Shown: in pieces, positions 16,781 through 22,851 of the stretch
Position numbering within the stretch: the first letter of the stretch is position 1
How the letters are laid out: every line of letters starts with the position of its first letter
Virus record (IMG/VR): IMGVR_UViG_3300009130_000116
Location: 1 to 26,342 of that record
Source: a virus
Direction: 5' to 3' (one strand)
Length of the DNA stretch: 26,342 nucleotides
Made by a program: the position numbers and the translations under genes
Notes under the pieces: model-generated
Databases searched by the model: none
The model's input: the letters and a program-made list of their open reading frames with translations, nothing else
Told to the model about the DNA's origin: nothing

Positions 16781-17578
16781 ATGATTAAATTAGTTGATTT
16801 GTTAAGAGAAGTTCAAGGTAAACCAAAAGCAATTATTTTAGCTGGAGCCCCTGGATCAGGTAAAGGTTCTATTCTAAAGGATTTGGATTTATCTAGTTTA
16901 AAAATACTTAATCTAGATGATACGATAGCAGCTTTATCTAAAATAGAGGGTTTTACTCTAAATCAAAAAGCAGCAGATGCTGAAGATAGAAGTAAATTCA
17001 TGAAAGCAATGCAAGTTGCTTCTAAAAAATTAAAAAACAAACAAATACCACAAGCCATAGCAAATCGCGAATCATTTATACTAGATGGTACAGCAGCATC
17101 CAAAAATCAGACAATTAAATTGCTAGATCAGCTCAAACAAGCAGGATATGACGTTCTTATGTTATATGTTTATACTGACCTGGAAACGTCGCTAAAACGC
17201 AACCAAGAAAGATTTGAAAAATCAGGTGGAAAAGATAGAAGTTTATTACCTGGTGCCATATTAGGCACATGGAAAGATGTAACTAAAAACTTTGGTTTAT
17301 ATAAAGGTATGTTTAATAATTTTGTTTCTGTAGCAAATACAGGCGATTCTGAAACAATGAAAAATATAGAAAACATATTAAAAACATATGTAGATCCTTT
17401 TAAAGTTAAAGATGGTAAACCTAAAACAGATAAAGAATTAGCAAGGTCTAAGGCACAAAAAGATGATTTAAATAAAGAAATCCAAAACATTTTACAATCA
17501 GACCAAGTACAAAACATAATTAATTCCTCAGTTTCAAAAGAAGAAGCACAAGGTACAATAAATGCATTTTTAAAATGA
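16781..17578 (+). CDS. P-loop kinase, zeta-toxin-like
   Basis: The 265-residue protein has a Walker A loop GAPGSGKGS at residues 22-30 preceded by a beta strand (KAIILA), a conserved LDD at 45-47 (likely catalytic or substrate-binding acidic residues), a second strand FILDGTA (D102), and an Arg-rich lid (R140, R144, R153; KDRSLLPGAI then TWKDVTKNF). This is the order of zeta-toxin, AAA_33 and small-molecule kinase families. A P-loop protein that phosphorylates a nucleotide, sugar-nucleotide or polynucleotide end is likely; the substrate is unknown. No antitoxin-like partner is seen. The first 11 residues (MIKLVDLLREV) form a separate amphipathic helix ending in LRE|V, a possible capsid-targeting peptide. 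Its stop overlaps the next gene (ATGA). Confidence 0.82.
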   Translation: MIKLVDLLREVQGKPKAIILAGAPGSGKGSILKDLDLSSLKILNLDDTIAALSKIEGFTLNQKAADAEDRSKFMKAMQVASKKLKNKQIPQAIANRESFILDGTAASKNQTIKLLDQLKQAGYDVLMLYVYTDLETSLKRNQERFEKSGGKDRSLLPGAILGTWKDVTKNFGLYKGMFNNFVSVANTGDSETMKNIENILKTYVDPFKVKDGKPKTDKELARSKAQKDDLNKEIQNILQSDQVQNIINSSVSKEEAQGTINAFLK

Positions 17579-18747
17579 ATGGGTTAAGTGATTTTTTAAT
17601 AGAGAGTATTTTAAATGAAGAAACTGAAAGAGCAGTAGCTTTATTTGGGGGAGGGTTTAAACCTCCTACAAAAGGCCATTTAGAAGTAGTTAATCAAGGT
17701 CTAAAAAACAATCCTGAAGTATCTGAAGTAAAAATATTAGTTGGTGGGGGCAAACGAAATGGCTTCACCCAAGACCAATCAGTAAAAATTTGGAATTTAT
17801 ATAATGACATAGGTTTTATAGATAAACCTGCTACAATCATCCCAGTAAGTTCTCCTTTCACATACTACAAAGAATATTTAAAAGAACATCCAGATGATAA
17901 GGTATATGTTTTTATAGGATCAAGACCAGGAGAAGAAAAAGATCAATTTGATGTTAATCAAAGATCAGAATTTGTAAAAAAATATAGTGATAACGTAATC
18001 CCAGTAGAAGTAGCTACCACAGGAGGTGTAAGTGGAACTAAAGCAAGAGAATTATTTAAAACTGATTTAGATGGTTTTAGAAATATGTTTCCTGAAAATT
18101 TATTAGATCAAGATTTTGATAAAATAGTAGATATATTAAATAATAAAAAAGAAAAATCTAGTAAAGTAACATCTAATAAAACAGAACCACTTAAACCTAT
18201 AAATGAAAATGCCACTTATTCTAACAATATAAACTATAAAAAATATATTAAAGATTTAACAACTCATATGTTAAACAAGGGCATGAACCTTACTCCACTA
18301 CCTAAAGTTATATTTAAAAACGGAGATAAAGAAAATGCTGAAAATTTCTTTGGAAAAACAGCTTACTACCAACCAGACACAATGGAAATTGTATTATATA
18401 CAGAAGGTAGACATCCAAAAGACATAGTTAGATCATTTGCACATGAAATGATCCACCATAGACAAAATTTAGAGGGTACATTAGGTGATATTAATACTAC
18501 GAATACTCAAGAGGATGACCATTTAACAGCTATAGAAGCTGAAGCATATCAAGATGGTAATTTAGCATTTAGAGGTTATACAGATACAGTATTAAATGAA
18601 AAGAAAAACAAAGACCCCTTTGGTCTAAACCAATTTGCAAGAGAGCTAATAGGAGATGATTCCACAGAAGAAAATGTTAATGAACATTTGGCTCCCCAAA
18701 AGGAAGTTCGTATATTTAACCCAAACTGTAATTGTGATAAAACTTAA
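17575..18747 (+). CDS. Fusion of nucleotidyltransferase and HExxH metalloprotease
   Basis: Two different domains are joined in 390 residues. Residues 18-190 are an HIGH-type nucleotidyltransferase: the phosphate-binding loop GGGFKPPTKGH at 25-35 (T/HxGH) and the C-terminal VSGTKAR at 152-158 (the SxTxxR-like motif of NadD/CoaD enzymes). After a Lys/Asn-rich linker (190-215) comes a zincin-like domain: HEMIH at 290-294 with a downstream EAEAYQDGN (E321/E323), the likely third zinc ligand. The end carries a small Cys cluster (NCNCD). The N-terminus (LSDFLIESILNEE) has two (L/I)xE sites resembling capsid-targeting processing sites. It overlaps the kinase stop by ATGA, and its own 3' end overlaps the promoter and start of the phosphatase gene. 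Domain calls are firm; substrates are unknown. Confidence 0.85.
   Translation: MNGLSDFLIESILNEETERAVALFGGGFKPPTKGHLEVVNQGLKNNPEVSEVKILVGGGKRNGFTQDQSVKIWNLYNDIGFIDKPATIIPVSSPFTYYKEYLKEHPDDKVYVFIGSRPGEEKDQFDVNQRSEFVKKYSDNVIPVEVATTGGVSGTKARELFKTDLDGFRNMFPENLLDQDFDKIVDILNNKKEKSSKVTSNKTEPLKPINENATYSNNINYKKYIKDLTTHMLNKGMNLTPLPKVIFKNGDKENAENFFGKTAYYQPDTMEIVLYTEGRHPKDIVRSFAHEMIHHRQNLEGTLGDINTTNTQEDDHLTAIEAEAYQDGNLAFRGYTDTVLNEKKNKDPFGLNQFARELIGDDSTEENVNEHLAPQKEVRIFNPNCNCDKT
18688..18718 (+). promoter_or_regulatory. Candidate promoter inside the fusion gene, for the HAD phosphatase
   Basis: TTG at 18688-18690, a 20-base spacer and TATATTTA at 18711-18718 (within GTTCGTATATTTAAC) lie in the 3' end of the fusion gene, 15 bases before the GTG at 18734. 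The spacing is the same as at 16744 and 25876, and TTCGTATATT is shared with 15019 and 16763. Because it lies in coding sequence, chance is a bigger risk here. Confidence 0.45.
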
Positions 18748-19258
18748 AGAAATATACAACAGAATAATAGAAGAAATAACACCACCCAAATACACATTAT
18801 ATTGTGATATGGATGGTGTATTAGTAGACTTTGAAAAAAGATTCGAAAAATATTCAGGTGGTCTTTCCCCCAATGAATATAGAGATAAATACGATTTAAA
18901 TGCCTTTTGGAAACTAGTAGATGGTGAAGGAGTTGGTTTTTGGGTTGGAATGCCTTGGATGCCTGATGGAGAACAATTATATAATTACATAAAACCTAAC
19001 TTATATTCATTACTATCTTCACCTTCATTTGATAATAGTTCAAGATTAGGAAAAAGATTATGGGTTAAAAAACATATTCCTGGTACTAAATTAATTTTAG
19101 CAGCTAGAAAAAACAAACAAGACTACGCAGAAGAAAATGCAATACTTATTGATGATCTTAAGCCAACCATTGATGAATGGAACGCTAAGGGAGGCATAGG
19201 AATCCTACACACCTCAGCTGAATCAACTATAAAACAGCTAAAAGAGTTAGGATTATAA
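18734..19258 (+). CDS. HAD-superfamily 5'(3')-nucleotidase-like phosphatase
   Basis: With the GTG at 18734 as start, the protein is 174 residues. Motif I is DMDGVLVDF with D25 and D27; LLSSPS followed by RLGKRLWVKKHI is the motif II region; K in RKNKQDYA fits motif III; and LIDDLKPTIDEW gives D140/D141 for motif IV. This is the order of the NT5C/phage 5'-nucleotidase group, which removes phosphate from (deoxy)nucleoside monophosphates. An ATG at 18656 would add 26 residues that look like an out-of-frame shadow of the upstream gene. Starting at GTG gives MIKLKEIYNRIIEE, a helical N-terminus like those of the neighbouring genes. It overlaps the fusion gene by 14 bases. A nucleotide-salvage role is likely. 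Confidence 0.82.
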   Translation: MIKLKEIYNRIIEEITPPKYTLYCDMDGVLVDFEKRFEKYSGGLSPNEYRDKYDLNAFWKLVDGEGVGFWVGMPWMPDGEQLYNYIKPNLYSLLSSPSFDNSSRLGKRLWVKKHIPGTKLILAARKNKQDYAEENAILIDDLKPTIDEWNAKGGIGILHTSAESTIKQLKELGL

Positions 19259-19277
19259 GTTTAACTAAATAATAATT

Positions 19278-19433
19278 ATGAACAAAATTAAATCAATTGT
19301 AAACTCATCATGGTTTAAAGCGGCAGCTGCAGGTGCAGTTGGAGTATTTCTTTTAATAGACAAAGATGTATTATACGCAGGTATAGCATTTGGTATTGGT
19401 ATTAGAGAATTTTTACTAGCTTTTAAAAACTAA
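19278..19433 (+). CDS. Small membrane protein (51 residues)
   Basis: An ATG-to-TAA frame of 51 codons fills most of the gap between the phosphatase and the zinc-ribbon gene. The product has two hydrophobic stretches: WFKAAAAGAVGVFLLI (about residues 12-27) and VLYAGIAFGIGIREFLLAF (about 31-49), separated by a short DKD turn, so a two-pass hairpin membrane protein is plausible. The N-terminus is basic (NKIK). Size and topology would fit a small holin-like or membrane-modifying protein, but there is no endolysin next to it and no family is recognised. It is followed 5 bases later by another small gene. Judged real because of good composition, tight packing and lack of competing frames. Confidence 0.65.
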   Translation: MNKIKSIVNSSWFKAAAAGAVGVFLLIDKDVLYAGIAFGIGIREFLLAFKN

Positions 19434-19438
19434 AAAGC

Positions 19439-19576
19439 ATGGCCAGAAATAAAGCATTAGGTAATGGGAATCTAAATGGTAAAAAAAGAAAAAGACCAGG
19501 TAGACATTCCAAAAAAACCTCCAAACTTAAGTCTTCAATTAATTATAAAAAGAAATATAGAGGACAAGGGAAATGA
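19439..19576 (+). CDS. Very basic small protein (45 residues)
   Basis: This 45-codon frame starts with ATG five bases after the preceding stop and ends in a TGA overlapping the next gene (ATGA), which supports it as a real gene. The product is highly charged, about one third Lys/Arg, with GKKRKRPGRHSKKTS and a C-terminus NYKKKYRGQGK. I recall short basic proteins of the form GRHSKK...YKKKYRGQGK in marine phage genomes, but cannot verify. A nucleic-acid-binding role (packaging or nucleoprotein structure) is plausible from charge; nothing else is visible. Confidence 0.65.
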   Translation: MARNKALGNGNLNGKKRKRPGRHSKKTSKLKSSINYKKKYRGQGK

Positions 19577-20145
19577 AAGATAATATCCTAAAAAAAGAAT
19601 TCAATAAAAAAGACGTTGAACGTTTACGTAACTTGGTTAAAGGAAAATCAAGTGAACGTACGAGTCAAGGTATAGGTTATACTAAAAAAGAAGAATTCCA
19701 TAAAGAAGGAGATATCTGGGAAGAAAATGGCCGAAAATGGACTATAAGGGACGGTGTAAAAGAAAATATTACAAAATTAGATAAATTTAAAAAAACAGCC
19801 GTCCCTTTATTTTGCCCTGAATGTAATAAAATAATGAATAATCAGTTAGATCCCCATTATTTCAAAGCCCACGGAGCTTGTCTAAATTGTGTTAAGAAAA
19901 AAGAAACTAAACTTAAAACAGAAGGCAAATGGGAAAATCATATTAAGGAAACTCATAATAAAGAAATAGATAAAACTATAGAAGAATATACCCAATTCAT
20001 GAAAATGAAAATGAATGAAAGTAATGATGGGTTTGTGACAGAATCAGGCGAAGTTGAAAAATGGGATGGTGGAATTAATATAGAAAGAGCTGAAGAGGCT
20101 CTTCAAGAAGGTATAAAATACTTAGAAGGTCTTAAGAAAAAATAA
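19573..20145 (+). CDS. Zinc-ribbon protein of unknown function
   Basis: The 190-residue protein has a short, very basic N-terminal helix, a conserved-looking segment EGDIWEENGRKWTIRDG (46-61) then ENITKLDKFKK, and a four-Cys zinc site: C81, C84 in CPECNK and C103, C106 in CLNC, with H100 between. The second half is helical and acidic (EAL..GIKYLEGLKK at the end). The IWEENGRKWTI plus zinc ribbon layout is one I associate with a conserved hypothetical of T4-like marine phages. The start overlaps the small basic gene (ATGA), and a GAGG lies upstream. A binding role (DNA or protein) is likely; no enzymatic residues are seen. Confidence 0.75.
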   Translation: MKDNILKKEFNKKDVERLRNLVKGKSSERTSQGIGYTKKEEFHKEGDIWEENGRKWTIRDGVKENITKLDKFKKTAVPLFCPECNKIMNNQLDPHYFKAHGACLNCVKKKETKLKTEGKWENHIKETHNKEIDKTIEEYTQFMKMKMNESNDGFVTESGEVEKWDGGINIERAEEALQEGIKYLEGLKKK

Positions 20146-20171
20146 TACCATAATTTTTCTATTTTTCCCCA

Positions 20172-20180
20172 ATATTTATA
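20172..20180 (+). promoter_or_regulatory. AT-rich box ATATTTATA in intergenic gap
   Basis: AATATTTATA lies in the 97-base gap before the gene at 20243, matching the core of the elements at 1899, 11878 and 16767 except for the first base. There is no TTG at the -33 distance, so it is a weaker candidate. If used, the leader would be about 60 bases. Confidence 0.25.
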
Positions 20181-20242
20181 ATAGTACAAAAGGGTTGTTT
20201 CCAATAAAAGTAAATTAAAAATAAAACTTTTAACAAAAACAA

Positions 20243-20557
20243 ATGGAAAACGAAATATTAATGAGTATCCTAACGGCTATAACAAGTGCATTAGGTATTA
20301 AAGAAATCTGGTTAATCTGGAAGAAAAGAGTTGAGATAAACGAAAAAAGACGTACTAAAGATGCTAATTTAAAAGATAAATTAATGTCTGAAGTTATTCT
20401 AGATTTAAAAGAAAAAATAGAAGAATTAGAAGCAAAAATTGATGAATTAATTGAAGAAAATACAATGCTAAGAGAAAAATTAGCTCGTATGGAAGAAAGA
20501 TTAATGATGTCTGCAGCTAAAAATTCTAATAATAAAAGAGCTAAAAAAGAAGACTAA
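20243..20557 (+). CDS. Membrane-anchored coiled-coil protein
   Basis: The 104-residue product begins with a hydrophobic helix (ILMSILTAITSALGIKEIWLIW, about residues 5-26), followed by a basic stretch (KKRVEINEKRRTK) and then a long coiled coil (about residues 45-90) with repeating Leu/Ile heptads (LKEKIEELEAKIDELIEENT). The end is a basic tail (NNKRAKKED). The layout matches a membrane-anchored, cytoplasmic coiled-coil protein; spanin-like or host-modification roles cannot be decided. No signal-peptidase site or lipobox is seen. Preceded by an intergenic gap and followed 17 bases later by a helical gene. Confidence 0.7.
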   Translation: MENEILMSILTAITSALGIKEIWLIWKKRVEINEKRRTKDANLKDKLMSEVILDLKEKIEELEAKIDELIEENTMLREKLARMEERLMMSAAKNSNNKRAKKED

Positions 20558-20574
20558 ATAAAAAAATAAAGATT

Positions 20575-20916
20575 ATGAGTGAATTTAATGCACGTAAATG
20601 GTTTAAAAATCAATACCTAGAAGAAGGTATGAGCCCTGAAGAATGGGAAGCCGCTAAAGAAGCAGAACGTTTAGAAGATCATCCAGAAAAAGAAAAAATC
20701 AAAGCTATTCAAGCTTTAATGGCTAAAGAAAAAAGTTTAAATGAAATTAGCAGAGACGCTTATAACAGAATGGAAGGTTTAGCTAATGAAAGACATCTTA
20801 ACGAACTAAAAGATTTAATAATGATATTAGGTGAAGAATGGGTAGAAGAAGGGTTTGAAAGTATAGATGTAGCAGGTTATTTAGAATATTTAGTTTATCA
20901 ACTAGTAAAAGACTAA
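20575..20916 (+). CDS. Small helical protein with possible processing site
   Basis: The 113-residue protein is almost wholly helical and acidic. The N-terminus MSEFNARKWFKNQYLEEG aligns by pattern with that of the next gene (MNEFDLRNFLYNNTLLKEE): M-x-EF-x-x-R-x-(W/F), then L-x-E. LEE|G at residues 15-18 fits the prohead-protease cleavage rule (L/I)xE|(A/G). The C-terminus (IDVAGYLEYLVYQLVKD) is a hydrophobic helix. The family is not recognised. The shared start with its neighbour suggests a common targeting or assembly signal. Confidence 0.7.
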   Translation: MSEFNARKWFKNQYLEEGMSPEEWEAAKEAERLEDHPEKEKIKAIQALMAKEKSLNEISRDAYNRMEGLANERHLNELKDLIMILGEEWVEEGFESIDVAGYLEYLVYQLVKD

Positions 20917-20955
20917 AAAAACCGCATAGATAACAACTCCCCACATATTTATCGA

Positions 20956-20963
20956 TATATTTA
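20956..20963 (+). promoter_or_regulatory. TATATTTA box upstream of the acidic protein gene
   Basis: An exact TATATTTA (20956-20963) in the 69-base gap before the ATG at 20986; a second related box (ATATTTATC) lies at 20945-20953. No TTG is present 19-21 bases upstream, so only half of the expected promoter is visible. Confidence 0.3.
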
Positions 20964-20985
20964 AATATTTTTAAAAACAAAAAAA

Positions 20986-21582
20986 ATGAACGAATTCGAT
21001 TTAAGAAATTTTCTTTATAATAATACTTTATTAAAAGAAGAAGAAAAAGAAGTATCTGACAAAGCTCGTAGAGAAGCTGAAGAAGAAGGATACGAAGACG
21101 GATATGATGATGCTGTTGAAGATGCTAAAAAAGCATTAGATGGTATCAAAGATGAATCCGAAGAAGAAAAAGACGAGAAAAAAGAAGTTAAAGAAGCAGA
21201 AGTAACTGAAACTACAAAACTTACTAAAGAAGGTCTTAGAAACATGATCAAAGAAAAAATCACTTCTATTTTAGCTGAAGACTCTATTGAAGAACAAGAA
21301 GATGTTGAAGTTGAAGATGAAGAAGATGTAGATGTTGACGTTGAAAAAGATGTTAATATAGATGTTGAAGATGAAGTAGATATAGATGATGAATCAGTAG
21401 AATCTGATATTGAAGTTAAAACTGAAGTACCAGGTGAAGATGCTGATACAGCAGCTGTATTAGGTCTTTTAACTAAAGCTCAAGAAGAAGCTGTAGCAAT
21501 GGGTGATGAAGTACTAATGGATCAAATTGGTAATACAATTACTTATTTCACAAGAAAACACGTTGTTAAAGCATCAGCGTAA
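20986..21582 (+). CDS. Highly acidic protein with prohead-core-like features
   Basis: This 198-residue protein has a leader (MNEFDLRNFLYNN, then LLKE|E at 15-18), a segment ARREAEEEGYEDGYDD (27-42), an acidic linker, a second helix KEGLRNMIKEKITSILAE (81-98), an extreme Asp/Glu/Val stretch (100-140), and a conserved-looking C-terminal domain (AAVLGLLTKAQEEAVAMGDE, then DQIGNTITYFTRKHV, 156-193). I associate that last domain with conserved phage hypotheticals. The acidic middle and the (L/I)xE sites are like T4 prohead scaffold or core proteins, which gp21 cuts. AEEEGYEDG is shared with the gene at 25274, and the Asp/Val repeat with the end of the gene at 22381. Function is inferred only. Confidence 0.75.
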   Translation: MNEFDLRNFLYNNTLLKEEEKEVSDKARREAEEEGYEDGYDDAVEDAKKALDGIKDESEEEKDEKKEVKEAEVTETTKLTKEGLRNMIKEKITSILAEDSIEEQEDVEVEDEEDVDVDVEKDVNIDVEDEVDIDDESVESDIEVKTEVPGEDADTAAVLGLLTKAQEEAVAMGDEVLMDQIGNTITYFTRKHVVKASA

Positions 21583-21615
21583 GGTTAGTTATTAAAGTAT
21601 TTAAATTAAATTGTT

Positions 21616-21786
21616 ATGAATTCGAATGAAATCTATATGAAAATGGCCGAGTTATGGACTGAGATGTCTTTAGAACACTCAAAACCAAGTAAAGCAGCAC
21701 ATGGCCGAGCAAGAAGTGCCGCTACAAAAATTAAAAAACTGATAGCAGAATACAAAAGAGCATCAGTAGCTGAAGATAAAGCTTAA
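21616..21786 (+). CDS. Histone H1-like protein (Hc1 type), 56 residues
   Basis: The frame (ATG at 21616, TAA ending at 21786) gives a 56-residue protein. Its second half, SKAAHGRARSAATKIKKL then AEYKRASVAEDKA, is the signature of Hc1-type histone-H1-like proteins of Bacteroidota (pattern KAAG.RAR.A...I.KL..E.RK.S). Such proteins are 55-60 residues, helical and basic, and bind or compact DNA. The first half (NEIYMKMAELWTEMSLEHSK) is the usual amphipathic helix. It lies in the 208-base gap between the acidic protein and a TTG-started gene. In a phage it could help order packaged DNA or compact the host nucleoid. The family match is by eye but specific. Confidence 0.8.
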   Translation: MNSNEIYMKMAELWTEMSLEHSKPSKAAHGRARSAATKIKKLIAEYKRASVAEDKA

Positions 21787-21790
21787 TAAG

Positions 21791-22381
21791 TTGAAAAAAT
21801 CAGAGTTAAAAAAATATATAAAAGAAGCTCTAACTCCAGATGAAGCAACCAAAGTAGATTCCAAATATAAGGACATCTACTCAGGTATGCTTAGAGACAA
21901 CCCCCTCAAACTTAAAAAATACAACAACCCAGATGCAGTAGCATATGGTAGGGCTATTAAATTAGTTCAAAAAGAATCAAAATTAGCCAAAGAATTTTCT
22001 TTAGACGAACGTTTAACTTCAATAGTAAAAGAAGTTTATTCTGAAAAACAAAGAAAATGGGCATGTGCTCAAGATGATCCTAAATTTGATGAAATGTGCA
22101 AAGACACAGCCATCTCAAAAAAGAAAACTATGGAAAATACAAGACTACAAGAATTAATTAAATCTGCTTTAAAAGGACCAGTTACAGAAGAAACCCCAGT
22201 AGATGAAGATGTTGTTAAAGGTTCAAATATCAAAAAAGTAGGAGACGATTGGAGAGTATTATCTGGTAAAACAGGTAAAATGTGGAAAGCTAAATATGAT
22301 ACTAAAGAAGATGCTGAAGCAGCATTAAGAGGATATTTTGCAAATCTATCAGAACGTATTCTTAGAGAAATTAAAGGATAA
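21791..22381 (+). CDS. Two-part protein with repeated N-terminal-like helix (TTG start)
   Basis: From the TTG at 21791 the protein has 196 residues; the next ATG in frame would remove the first 32. The TTG start gives KKSELKKYIKEALTPDE, matching the helical leaders of the neighbours with IKE|A at 10-13. Residues 75-112 contain SEKQRKWACAQ then DEMCKDTAISKK, a phage motif in which a Lys-Gln-Arg segment precedes Cys residues. At M114 a second leader-like helix begins (ENTRLQELIKSALKGPV), followed by a compact C-terminal domain (IKKVGDDWRVLSGKTGKMWK, then TKEDAEAALRGYFA). It therefore looks like two leader-plus-domain units fused. Start choice is moderately sure; functions are unknown. The stop overlaps the next gene (TAATG). 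Confidence 0.7.
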   Translation: MKKSELKKYIKEALTPDEATKVDSKYKDIYSGMLRDNPLKLKKYNNPDAVAYGRAIKLVQKESKLAKEFSLDERLTSIVKEVYSEKQRKWACAQDDPKFDEMCKDTAISKKKTMENTRLQELIKSALKGPVTEETPVDEDVVKGSNIKKVGDDWRVLSGKTGKMWKAKYDTKEDAEAALRGYFANLSERILREIKG

Positions 22382-22848
22382 TGACAAAATCAGAGTTCAA
22401 AGAGCGAATTAGAGGTTTAGCCTTTGAAGTCATCAAAGACAGAAAAAAAGCTGAAATAGCAGCTGTCGAATACGATGAGCTAACGAAATTCCCTGAGCTT
22501 AAAGAAATTATAATATCTCTACTAACAGCGGACTTTGATCCATTTTTAGGAGGTATAGACTGGGTAGCACCAAGACCCACAACATTCAGAATCAACTTAA
22601 GAAACGACCAAGAATTTTACCTTATATGGATGGGTAGAAGTTGGATAGCACAAGTTGAAGGTAAAAAATACTATTTATTAAATCTTCCTGAAGAAGAACG
22701 TGCAGTTGAAGCAATTGCTCGTATATTAAGATATGGAGCCCCTGAAAGTGAAGACTCAGCTACAGTAGATGCTGATGAAGATATAGATACAGGTGGAGAT
22801 GAAGAAATAGATGTGGATATAGATGACACAGTAGATGTAGAAATATAA
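22381..22848 (+). CDS. Conserved-looking phage protein with acidic tail
   Basis: This 155-residue protein starts with a helical segment (TKSEFKERIRGLAFEVIKD) resembling the neighbours' leaders, although no clean (L/I)xE site is present. The middle (residues 40-120) is a folded alpha/beta domain with many aromatic residues (FDPFLGGIDWVAPRPTTFR, then EFYLIWMGRSWIAQVEGKKY). The last 30 residues are an Asp/Glu/Val repeat (DEDIDTGGDEEIDVDIDDTV), like the acidic stretch of the gene at 20986. It overlaps the preceding stop (TAATG) and is followed by the nuclease-like gene 3 bases later. No function recognised; a virion-associated or assembly role is possible. Confidence 0.72.
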   Translation: MTKSEFKERIRGLAFEVIKDRKKAEIAAVEYDELTKFPELKEIIISLLTADFDPFLGGIDWVAPRPTTFRINLRNDQEFYLIWMGRSWIAQVEGKKYYLLNLPEEERAVEAIARILRYGAPESEDSATVDADEDIDTGGDEEIDVDIDDTVDVEI

Positions 22849-22851
22849 GTT

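Noticed and set aside
16781-17578. Zeta toxin-antitoxin system
   Set aside because: The P-loop fold is similar but there is no epsilon-like antitoxin next to it, and phages commonly carry related kinases.
18656-18733. ATG at 18656 as start of the phosphatase gene
   Set aside because: It would overlap the fusion gene by 92 bases and adds residues without family features; GTG 18734 fits better.
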